64,000 nucleotides of DNA from Heliopora coerulea. Lineage: Eukaryota; Cnidaria; Anthozoa; Scleralcyonacea; Helioporidae. Positions 12,820 through 24,800 of the stretch are shown one piece after another. The position numbers and the translations under genes were made by a program. The stretch covers positions 1,332,001 to 1,396,000 of the forward strand of contig JASJOG010000082.1 of NCBI GenBank assembly GCA_030142905.1, read 5' to 3'. Every line of letters begins with the position of its first letter. Positions within the stretch are counted from its first letter, which is position 1. The notes below the pieces were generated by a model. It searched no databases. It was not told the origin of the DNA and saw only the letters and a program-made list of their open reading frames with translations.

Positions 12820-15800
12820 TTGTCTTTTTCTTCTTCTCCTTAATTTTCCTTCTCTTCCTTCTCCTTCTCTTCATCCTCATCTTCCTTTTTTTCTTCCTCC
12901 TCCTTCTCCATCATCTCCTTCTACTCCATCATCTCCTTCTACCTACTCGTCTTCCCTCTACTTCTTCATTTCCTTTTCTTCTTAATTCTCTTTCCTTTCA
13001 TCCTATTCTTTTTCTCCTAGTCCTTCTCCATTTTCTTTTCCTTTTCTTTTTACTTCTCCAACTTCTCTCTTTCCTTCTACTTATCCTTTTCGTTGTTGCA
13101 CCTTTCCTATTTCCCTTTTTTTCCTTCTTCTTCTTCTTCTTCTCCGCCGCCTCCTCATGTTCTCCTCCGCCTCTCCCCATCGTGTTTTTTTCCCTACTCT
13201 TCTTTTCGAGCCACTTCATCCCCCCTGTTTTTCATACGCATATTTACCTCTCTCTGCATCGGGGCAAAATCAAGTCTTATTTGATAATATAGGAAGTTGA
13301 AACCACGCGAGGGTCTTACCAATACTTCTACGTTGTTTCAGATTTACCCACCGTATCTCCTCTGCTTCACTCGGCTACTAAAATGTTACAACACTGGAAG
13401 CAAGTCCTGTTTTCTAAGTTAAAGACTGGTGCTCCGCCCCCACTTGACTACATAGATCCTTTTACAATCATTGAAGATGACTATCCCAGAGGTGGACCCA
13501 CTTTAATGAAGTACAAGGCACTTAGAGATGCCGGTAATACACCATTCAGGTAACATTTCTACTGCCTTTAAAGTGTCCTTATTTATATTGGATAACCCGA
13601 TCGGCTACCTAAGCTGTTCTCCGTAGAGGTCCAGTAAGGGCCACCCCTCATAGGTCTAGTGTTACTATTAGAGGAAACCGGAGTAGTCGGAGAAAATCGG
13701 TGATGCTTGGTAGAGTCAAACTGGACAACACTCTTCTCACACGTGACCAAGTTAACCTTAACCAGATAACAGCACGGAGATGGATCGAACCCTAGTCACA
13801 GTAAAGACACATGCACTACCACTGTGCTACCAGCAACCTACGTTGAGAATGTTCTGAATTATCTCGTGCGCCGAGCGAGAACAGCTTTAGAATTATGCAT
13901 GGGCTAAAATTATTTATTCTATAAATTATTTATTGTTGTTATTTTTTTAATGAAAACTCTATAATATAAAACATCTCGTCCTTGTCTATCGCGCTGGGTT
14001 TTCTTAAGGTCCTGTTTATTTGATTGCACCGGTTAAAGAATCGGTCTATATATCTCGAAGGACGTCGGACTTCGCGTTAACTTTCAAGTTTAATAGCTTG
14101 ATATTGTGTTTGGCACATGAAAAGCTTAACGTCTCCGTTAGACTTAATTTTCGCCTTTTTCTCTCCACACACTATAGGTCAACAAGTACATCTGCAAATC
14201 CTGCCAAGCGATTATGGTACACTCTTGTACACAAGGAGGAACTGCAAGAAATATTTCTCGAGTTTGTGTTTGGTCGCGGTGATCAGCCTATTGTGAAGGT
14301 ACGCGACAATGTTATGTGAAAGTATTTTGCAAATACGTATTATTTAGGCAAAATCCGATAAAGATAAATGCGGCATTATGGCAAGAGTAAAAGGGACTGT
14401 TGGTGGCTAGTTAAAGGGTTGGTGGTGATCGAAAGTGTTATGTATCATCTCAGCAGTTTTCTTACCGTAATTGCTTTGGGAATGAATTATATTGTCTAGC
14501 ATGTTTTCAAGTGGAGCGGTAGCTACAAAGGACAGTTTTTGATGCTTATGCTCTTTCAACCTATGGGCGCGTTCTAAGGGCGAAATATTGCTGTTACCCT
14601 TCACGTCTTCCCCTTCCTCCTTAACCCGTCCCTTTTATACTTTCCCCTTTTTTCCCCTTCTTCCTTTTTCCTTCTCCTCTCCACACCCATGCTATCCCAT
14701 GCTATCCCATCCTTTCCCATCTCCTCTCCCTTTCCCTATCGTCCCTTTCCCTTTCCGTTTCCTTTCCCTTTCCCTTGTCCTTTTCCTTTTCCCTTCCCTT
14801 TGCCTCTTTTACCTTTCCTCTTTCCTCTTTTACCTTTCCCCTTTCCTTTCCTTTCGTCCTCCCAATTGCTTCCCTCTTCTATTGAAGTCCCATTCTCTTT
14901 CTCATCCTCTCCACTCCTATCCTGATGCATTTTCTATTAGTATTCCAAGCCCATTCCCTTTCTCTCTCGTTCTCTCTCTTTCCAGCTCGTTCTCTCTCCC
15001 CCTCCCCCTCCCCCTCTCCCTTTCCCTCTCCCTCTCCCTCTCCCTCTCTCTTTCCCTTCCATTTTTGTTGTGTATTAACTCTGGAACTCTATTCCTTATT
15101 AGCATTTCTTTTCACATCTACAAATTTGCTTTATATATGTTCACTGTTTTGATTAGAAATTATTTTATTTTAAAGGTGGACCAGACAAATAACGTGGACG
15201 GACGGGCCAAAATACTATACAAGGATTCTGAAGCTATAAATGCATTCTGTATAAGCAAGGTGCGCTACTTTTGTGTGTGAGGAGTTGGTTGGTCGGTTTC
15301 AAGATCTGGGTTGATAGGTAGATCAACTGTGTTAAAATGACTTTCAGCAACTGTGGGCATGTTTATAGCTTTACATATGTCTTATATTTTAGACCAACGC
15401 CATGCATGTTGTGGTAGCAACGATACGAGATGTTCAGGAGATTGATATTTCTAGTTTACTGGGTTCTTCCCGCACTTGTTTTATCGACGAAAATGATCCT
15501 CCAGACCCGGAGAAAAGAATGGGGTACGGACTTTGAACTTAAATTTGAATATTTTAAGTATAGTATATAGTGTTCTGTACAGAGGTTTTGAAATTACTTT
15601 CTCCAACTCATCAATTCATGAGTATATCATTCAATCGGACGCGCTAAATGACACCACGTGAGCGAACTTAAAATACCATGGAAGTACTGAGCAGAGGACT
15701 TGAACTGTTTTTTCCAGTCCTTGGACTGGAAATAATAGTTCAAGTCTTTGGACTTAAAATATAATTTTACACAATCGATTTATTCATCGACACACTCATT

Positions 15801-18800
15801 ACTAATACACTAATTCATTGTGCCAATACACTAGTTGATTCTGAGTAGTCATTCAAAGGCCCCCAGTTCGGGCTAGACCGGGTACTGAAGTACTCGGAAT
15901 TCGTTCCAATTGTCGGCTTCGCCTTGGACTACAACGAATTCCTTGTACTTGAAAACCCGGTCTAGTCCTCATTGTTGGCCTTTAAATGTTGCATATTGCC
16001 TCAGGACATGGCATGTTCTGTTTGTATTTTGTTTCATTTTAGTTTTAGTATATTGTTTCAGTTTAGTTTGAATTGCTTATATTCTCGAGTTTTGGTTCGT
16101 ACGTAGTTATCGTCCAGACATACATGCAGACAACTCTCGTTTCTCCTGACACTATCTTTCCCATTTCCCTTCCCATCCTTTCGTTTCATACGTTTCTCTT
16201 CATATCTTTTCTTTTCTACCCCTTCTTTCAGTTTTTTTCTCTTCCGTGCTGTTGCCCTTCCCCACCCGTATCTTCCCTTCACAGCCCTTCCCTACCTTTC
16301 CTTTCCCCTTTCCCTTCCACATCCCTCTCCCTTCCTGTCCCTTTCCTTCGCCTTTCCCTCCTCTCCCTCTTCCTTTCTCTTCCCTTTTCTTATCTTTTAC
16401 TCACTCGTCTGTTTCGTTTGACTTCCTTCATTCCCCTCCATTTGCTATGTATCCATTCCATTTCCATATGTTCTCTTCCATTTCTTCCATTCTTTTTTAT
16501 TCTCCATCCTTTTCCATCTGTATTTTCTCTTTTCTTTCACAACTATTATTTCTTTATCTTCTCTTCCTTTGTCATCCTTCCCTCTTCTCCCTTTTTTCTT
16601 TCCATCTCCTTTCATTTTCACCAGGTCAACTTTTATTCTCCATTATACGTATCTTTTAGACAGTGATAAAGATTCCCATATTTGTAGTTTATAGATTAAT
16701 TTAGATTATTTTTATCAATATTTTTCAATATTGTTACATAGTTAATTTATGTTTTATTGCCACTGTTCTCCCGTTAATACCAGCTTTTATGCTGATGGGA
16801 TTTTTTTAACAGTATAAATAAAGAATTTATTATTATTATTATTATCCATTCATTTCCGTCCTTCGGTAGATAGACTAGAAGCGACATTGCAGAGAATGTT
16901 ATTATTTAACTCCTCTCTTCCAGTAGTGATCAAGATGAGTTTATCACGGTCTTTAACGGCACGGGATCAGAGACGGGGCAGTCGCAGATGCTTGCTCAAA
17001 ATATTAGTGGCCAGTCTGGGACTGGTTCATCCGTCGTAAGTTTTATATTTATGGAGAATAAAGTAGCTCAATCCAAGACAGATCTGGTGCCGATAGAAAG
17101 CAATCAGGCACTGCATTATTGTATCGGAAGGGATGTTCACCCAAGCATATTAAACAAGCGTAGAGGTAAAAAGTCGAGAAAAGTTGAGCTACTCCTATCT
17201 AGAAGTACGATAAGAACTGTTGCAGCATTGTAGAATGACGTTGTTCCACCTAATGTACACGTGAAGAGACAACGAATCAACGACTGTGTGGCTTAAATCA
17301 ATCCAACCGAGTTTCAGTGAAAGGTGAAAATTGAGGGAATTTCAACTCATGACCTATGGACTATTAATTTTAAGATAAATGGGTGTTCACCTCAGTGTTT
17401 CCTCAACTCATTTCACTGTAGCCGGCCGCTGTACCAACTGTTGCGAATGCTAAGCTGCTTTTATGACCTACTTTAATCACTCAAAATTAAGCCTCAAACC
17501 TTAAGGCCAAGAAAGATTCCTACAGCTCCTAGTTTTTATGTTGGCAAAATTCAAGTATAGAGGTACTTTATTGTAAAAAGTTCAAAGGTTGGTAGCTGCA
17601 GTGACTGATTTCGGAAATCTTTGAGATCAGTCACAGAAGTTACCAAATTTCGAACTTTTTACCTAAATGAACACTGTCTAAGCCGTTTTCTATTTCTATT
17701 TCAATTTTTATACCATTGCCTAGTTATACTTTATGTTAGCTTTATGAGGTTTATGTCTAAACTCTTTAAAAACGTTTTGCATAAAAAAAGGATAAAAATA
17801 TAAATAGAAAAAATAAAAAAAAAACAAAATTGGATATAGAGTCATTCAAAATCCGGTTGTTGATTAACCATTCCAGCAGAAACTTTTTGTCAGAAAAAAA
17901 CTGTTGAGTCACCAAACTGTTTTTCGAATTATTTTCGTAATTTAGTAGGAACCATTTTGAAACGTCATTGTTGTCAGAGAAACAATCCGTACTCCTTTTT
18001 TCTTAAGGGCTTTTTATTCTAAAGTTTTTTTTTTGTTTGTATGAAAGTTTCATTCTTCTTGTCAAAATATTTATGTCAATGATCTTGGATCTCAAATTTA
18101 TACTTATCGCTATTTAGGATGGTATGAAGCCCCCTTAGGATGGTGGGACGGATCTTTCTTATAAAAATCCTTGCACTTTTCTCTGCGAAAATTAAGCTAA
18201 AATCACCTTTGTGGTTGGCGAAACTTTTATTCTATTCCAACAGGGTTCTTTAATTTAAGACCTTCCATTACGCCGTTTTCCTTTGTAGATTATGAAGCGG
18301 AATGTGTCAGGAGTGAAAAGGATGGAAGAACACCCAAATTTACCATACTGTGAGTACCGTGATTGATCCCATTTATCACGTAACTATTTAAGTTTGCTCA
18401 GGATAACTACAGCTACCTAACATATTACAAAATATTAAGAGAGAAGTCGGGGAGTGTTTATGAGATATGAAGAAAGCAGAAAGTGTTCGTAGATTTACCG
18501 TCTTTTACCAGTTGTCGGAACACGTCTTCCTTATCATACCTAAAGAGAATATTTCATGAATTAACCTACCCTGCTAAAGTCAACTAGAACAGTTTTAAGC
18601 GGGTCCGAACTCGCATCCTGGGATTTCTGGACTACTGCTCTACCAATTGAACTACCAAGTCACCTGGAAATAGTTTGCTTGTTTTATCCAATTTAAGTGC
18701 ACCATAGATTCTGGCGACAACTTAATCGATATCGGTGAGGATGTGCAATATTTTGACTCTGTCAGGGTGGCATGTATAGAATATTTCTTTGAGGATAATT

Positions 18801-21800
18801 CTGAAATTATCATACTTAACAAATCAATCACGGCACAGCTATAGCCAAGCGGTCCAGTGGATCTGCATGGTGGAACGACTAGGCTTCTAACTCAATGTTA
18901 GTTTAAGAAATTTTGGAAGGAGGCAATTTGAACGCGTTTTCGCCATTACTTCACAAATTACTTGCACATTTCAGAGGCAAAATATCAAAATAGGGTTAAG
19001 AACAATTTTAAGTAACAAAAGCCTAACCGACTTAGTATATTCACGTAAGTCAATTTATTTGTAGATCTCACGGGCGGGCATGACGGGAGTCTTCGAATGT
19101 GGGAATTTGGACACGAACCTGAAATTGCGACGTATCGTGAAGGAGGGAAATATCAGCGAGTTACAAAGGTTCATTTTAGCCAGCATGGAAGCAAGGTTAG
19201 GGGCCGGTGAACAGGGCTTGCATTGTTTGTCTGTGCGTCCGTTCGTTCGTTCGTTTGTTTGTTTGGTTCTGTACAATCTTTTCAATTTTTTATTTACCTT
19301 GTTTATCATTTTTTTTAAAGTTGTTGCGCTGGTTGTTAAAATTTACTCGCGAAATGTCGAAACTTGTTTCTGATCACTGTTTCGCGTAAAAACCCACGCC
19401 TGTAGCTCGATCGTTCTTTAATGCGACGTTACGCAAACTGCGGGTCGCGTGAAATATTTGGCAGGTCGCAAGAACTCTTCAGCAAATCAAAAAAATTCCC
19501 GAAGTTGACCCTGTCAGAAACGTATCAAATCAGAAACAAGGACAGCTGATCGACCTTGGTTCAGACGAAGGACTGAAAACAGTATTTGAAAAAATCTCGT
19601 TAACCAACTTTTGGATACGTGTAGAGGCCGAACAGCTATTTCGTTCCTTTTGATTTCATCTGGTCCGTCAAGGTGGGTCGTACTTCACATGCAAAAATTA
19701 CTTTCTAGATCGTAGGCGAAAAAGATTGCGGACCGTTGCTTTAATGCATGTTTGAGACTCTGCAATCGTTCTGGTTTTGAGAACCGATTAGGTTTATATG
19801 ATATAATTTAAGATAACTTCTTCTTGGTTTAGTTTGGCGTGATGGACTTTGGTGGACAGCTGGCTCTGTATCAGTCTGTAAATGCTTCCAAAACAAAAGC
19901 TTTTACGGTATGTCTTTGAGATTAGGAAAATACCCAAAAATACTGCATAATGGTGCGCAGGAGGGCTGTGTGTGCTATGAAGGAAAGGGAACGGAAGGGA
20001 ACCGAAGAAAAGGAAAGGAAAAGGAAAGGAAGCGATGGAAAGGGAAGGGAAGAAAACGGAACGGAACGTAAGGCAAGGGAATGGATGGGAAGGGAGGGGA
20101 GGGGAGGGGAGGGAAGAACGGAGGGCGGAAGGGAGGAGGGAAGGAGGGAAGGAAGGAAGGAAGAAGGGAGGGAGAAGTGAGAAAGAAAGGAATGGAAAGG
20201 AAAGGAAGGGAAGGAAAGGAAGGGAACGGGGTGGAAAGGAAAGGACAGGAAGGGAATAAAAAAGAATTGAAAGGAACAGGAAGAAATGAAAAGGAAAGGA
20301 GAGAAACGAAAAGGAATGAAAGTGAATGGGAAGTATTGGAAAAGTAAAATAAAGTAAAAATAGCAACGATTAGCAAGATTTAGCCCAACCCTAGGGGAAA
20401 CCACTAATGTGTTTGAGATTAACAAGGACGTTTCTTTTCCAGACGTTAAAATGTCACAACAAACAGGGCAACGATTTTGCTTTCCTTGGATCCACTAGTC
20501 TCCTCGCTACGGCAGGACTCTCAAGTGATGGCAAGTAAGGCAACAAATTTTGTTATTTTAACTTGATTAATGAGAGTTTACTGGAATGTTTTCGCTGTTA
20601 TTTTCTCACAATTTGAGCAGACAAAATCGTCTTTGAAAGCTAGTCCACCAGCGACAGCATTATGCCGGAAACTGAGAAGCAAAACCAGTGAAGTACGCAG
20701 AACCAGTTGGAGGTTTTCGGAGAGTATTTGTCAACCTCCAGGTGGATGTGAAATAGGGATGTTCACCTTGTCATGGATCTTTTTACTATCCTTGTTCACT
20801 GTGACTGAATTCTTTTGTAACTCATTCTATCTGGATGTGTTCACACAAATCTAACAGTGTTCCTTCACGTAACTACAGCCGTAAACTAATTTCACTCTCC
20901 CCACAGCATTAGAGTTGCCTGGAAAAGTTTCTTCAACCTCGCTCTAACTTTTTGACGATTGATATCATTATCTCTTATGTTGAATCCTTAGAAATATCCT
21001 CGGAAACTTAGTGATACCGGTTTTTGTTTGCATGTTATAAGCATTGTTAGCGTTGGTGTAAACACTACCTTGATGTAGTCAGCGTTCCAAAGGGAGATAT
21101 AGAACGTTTTCATTTGATTTCACAATCGCCATACTGGTTTACCTTGACCAAAGAATTTTGATCATCTTCTGTTAGCCACCCCAAGCATGTCCACCATGTT
21201 CCCTGTTGTTCGAATTTTCGTGGGATACGGCGAAAACGCTGAATTGTCGCATCCTCGTGTATTTCCTCTATAATAAATACTTCATTTTTCCTTGAATAGT
21301 AGTGTCTGCCTCTGGGATACGCTTCTTCCTCCTCCTGGTTCACTTATTCACGGTAAATATTAACTACCAAACCTATTTGAAAATTCTCATCATATGAACA
21401 GGAAAATTCAAAGTTATTCCACATTGTGAAAGTGACTGACTGACTGTAATTAAGAATATGACCTTAAAACCTTTAAAAGCCTTTAGATCCTTTGTTCTAG
21501 TTTATCGCTAACCCTGGGGGTATTATGTCTCGTTTTTATATAATAAATCCATATTTTGATCTTCTTTAGCATTCGCTTGCCACGACAATGGTGCTGCTTC
21601 CGTCGTTTACGTTAATGGCAAGAGGTTGTTGTTGTCTGGTGGTCGAAAGGGGAATATCTGTATCCTTAACATTTGCCGTAATATATCGAGCTAAGCAGTG
21701 TTATTATATGGCTTTCTCGTATACTGAATGCTGATTGGTTAACGCACGGTCCTTACTAAAAACCTCTGTCCGATATTTCACTGTACAGACCTCACGCTCG

Positions 21801-24800
21801 GCCTAAAAACAGTTATTATCTGAGTTTTTTCCTGTATTTCTTCACGGTAAATGATGGGACGAGGAAACGAAATCATCAAATAAAAGGGGTCGTTAAAGCC
21901 ATTTCCTTGAAACGGATGCGGTTTATTAGCAGAAGCTGAGAAATGTCTGATTAACGAGTTACATCATTATTCTGTTAGGATAAAAAACGCCCTAACTTAG
22001 TATCGGTGCGATCAACAAGTAATGTAGAAGAAGGTTACTGGCAACTAGACCTCCTTCCCCCAAGTAAAAAGAAGCCTGGAAGGGCTCCATTTTCAAACAA
22101 TTGCTTCATTGTCAAAGAAAATTGTCAACAATGGCATGCCACATGTGCGATTTATGTTATAACCAAACTTGCAGCAAAAAAAATTCACAAATACCTTCCC
22201 TTCTTTCGTTATAAGTTTAAGCTGTTCCACTTATCAACTTTCCATATATTTTATTAAATTTCCACACTCGAATTATGACACAACTCAAGCCGTGGGAGTT
22301 TCGACCCAGTTTTGGATTCTTCCACAGAGTCGTCGTTCGAATGAATTTAGTTCTGCACCGCTGACCACCACCCCTAATGAAGACGCTCAACTGTTATCTC
22401 AAATCGATAGGTCATGAAAAGGGCTATAGTGGATAGTGTTACGTTCAAATCATTGGGTGGAAACCAAGATCTGCGATGCACTGTCTTGCCAGGATCTCTT
22501 CGCCGGTAAAACACTACAATCAATTCGGAACCTTGGGTGACTTTAGTGAAGAATTACCAGTCCCTTTTCTTCGTTTGGTAAATGTGTAGACTTTTCTTCG
22601 TTTTATCAACAGAAAAGAATGTAGGACAGAAGTGTTTCTATTCGCAATCTGGTTCTTACTTCACGCTGACGTCTTGCAAAGGAAAAGCCTGCTTTGACAG
22701 AACATTCAGTCACGTAAGTCCTCTACTGTATCTCCACAACACGTGACGTTTTGATATTACCAGTCTTTTATCAAAAATACGAAATATTCAATGGGTAATA
22801 TCTACTGAGAGATTTCCGGAATTTTTGTCTTTTTCTTCCAGTTTGCAATTTCTTCGTCCATACAAATGAAATTTATTGTCTTCAATTAGGAGTGGCTGTT
22901 ATTTTCTTCAATACGCTACATCTCCATTTTTGTTTCTCTAATAATGTGTTTTGTTTGTTTTTCGTTTTGAAATATCAAACCAGACTTACTTTAGAAGTAA
23001 CAGAGACGTTTAAATCGAGGTGCGTAGGTTACGAAACAAATTCTCACTAAAAACTTCTTAACCGACCTAAAGGTATATATGATTTGCGTCAACGACAGTT
23101 GATCCAAACTTTCACCGCACATGACTCTGACGTCAAGAGCATAGCTGTTGACGAAAGCGAAGAATTTTTCGTGACTGGATCACTTGATGGCGATATAAAG
23201 GTATCAACTTATTTTTGTCTTAATTTTTTAGGAAGCATTTTTTTTGTTTTACACTCCCCCATATCACATCACCGAATTACAACATACGACTTAAAATATG
23301 ATACCACCACAGAATTGGTAGACGTCATGAAAATCGCTAACCTTTTCAGAAAATCTCTCAGGCTCATCCTAAGCTCTCATGTACTTTATAAAAAAATGAG
23401 GAGTGCTTTATTGCACTTAAAACACGAAGCAATAGCTGAATATTTTAGATCCGATGAAACAGGTACTGTGCCAGTTTTTTAAATGACTACAAAAACTAAC
23501 CCCTTGATACGCGAATTCACGGAGAAAGTTTGAAAAGTAATGATTGCTGTGAGCGTGATTTTATCATATTTAAAGATACGATATGGTTATGATTTTCTTT
23601 TTTATTTTCTTCATGAATCATTAGTGAGTACCATAAATTATCTTATTTGGCACAACGATGCAAGAAGAGAATATCCATATTTATCTGCTAGTTCTCTTCA
23701 ACTCGTAATTTTTCAAACTGAAGAATCAGATTGAAGAATCGACTGGCCAATACTAGGGCCGTTTTCCCGACCTTCCGCCGTTGAAAATGAGGCTGAACGA
23801 GTTTGCATGAAGACCGTGATACACGATAAAACAATATATGAAACCTGTCTCGCAAGTAATTGCGAGGCAGGTTTTACAAAGCATTGCAGCACCTGACATG
23901 GTTGTCGAAACTTGCATTGAGAAACCTAGGTATCAGACTTCGCACTTGTTTCTCCAGCCTCGATATAAGTCGCTTAACGTTTGAACCATGAATGTTTTAT
24001 GGCCGAATTTTATAACGGAGGAAAACGTGTTCTAACACTTGTAATACTTCTTTACTTAGAAGTTGTCTATTCCTTTTTTTGTCATATATACGAGTAAAGT
24101 TTCTTCAAAGACTTCATAGTCTTCAACTAAGTTGTCGGACAATTCGTGCTTTGAATAAATCTCTTCTTTGTGCGACATGTTTATTGTAGAGTGACTGGAA
24201 AAGAAATTGAAACGAAATTAAATAGTGAGCTTGTGAATGTCCACAAGTGGCTTTTGGCTCACAAGCTAACCCGAAATGTCAATAAAACCGAATATAAGAT
24301 CATAGGATCAAGACAGAGGCTAGCTAAAATTACAGATGACGTAAAAATTGATGTAGGTGATAGATGTACAGCGAGTTACATCAACGAAAAGACTTCGAGT
24401 TATAATTGATGACATGATATCTTGAAAGGAACAGATCGATAGCATCAGTACGAAGGTTTCTAGAGCAATTGGCAATGTAAGACGAGCTAAGCCATATGTT
24501 GAGAAAGAGTCACTGGAACTAATGTACTAATCTCTGGTTTTGTCCTATTTTGATTATTGCTCTCTAGTTCGGGGTAATTGTAACCAAGCACTCAAAGAAA
24601 AACTACAAAAGCTACAAAACAGAACAATGGCGACTCCGAAGATTGAAATCATTTTTATTTTCCAAAAATTTTTATTTTCCTGTTTTTTACAAAACAGAAC
24701 AGCAACGATTATAACCTGGGATAGGTATGATGTACGTTCCAAAGACATTCTTTCCAAATTAGGATGAAGAAGTCTTGATAAGCGAAGAATCAAGCAAACG

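Noticed and set aside
12605..13292. Long hydrophobic open frames on both strands
   Set aside because: They come from the C/T tract (Leu/Phe/Ser on +, Lys/Glu/Arg on -); no gene-like signals.
14588..15150. Open frames rich in Ser/Leu/Pro
   Set aside because: Artefact of the polypyrimidine tract; only 15,176-15,259 at the end is a real exon.
18600..18666. Functional tRNA-Trp gene on minus strand
   Set aside because: A and B boxes are present, but acceptor and anticodon stems do not pair well; SINE or pseudogene is more likely.
19794..20425. 190- and 167-codon minus-strand frames
   Set aside because: Artefacts of the purine-rich tract.
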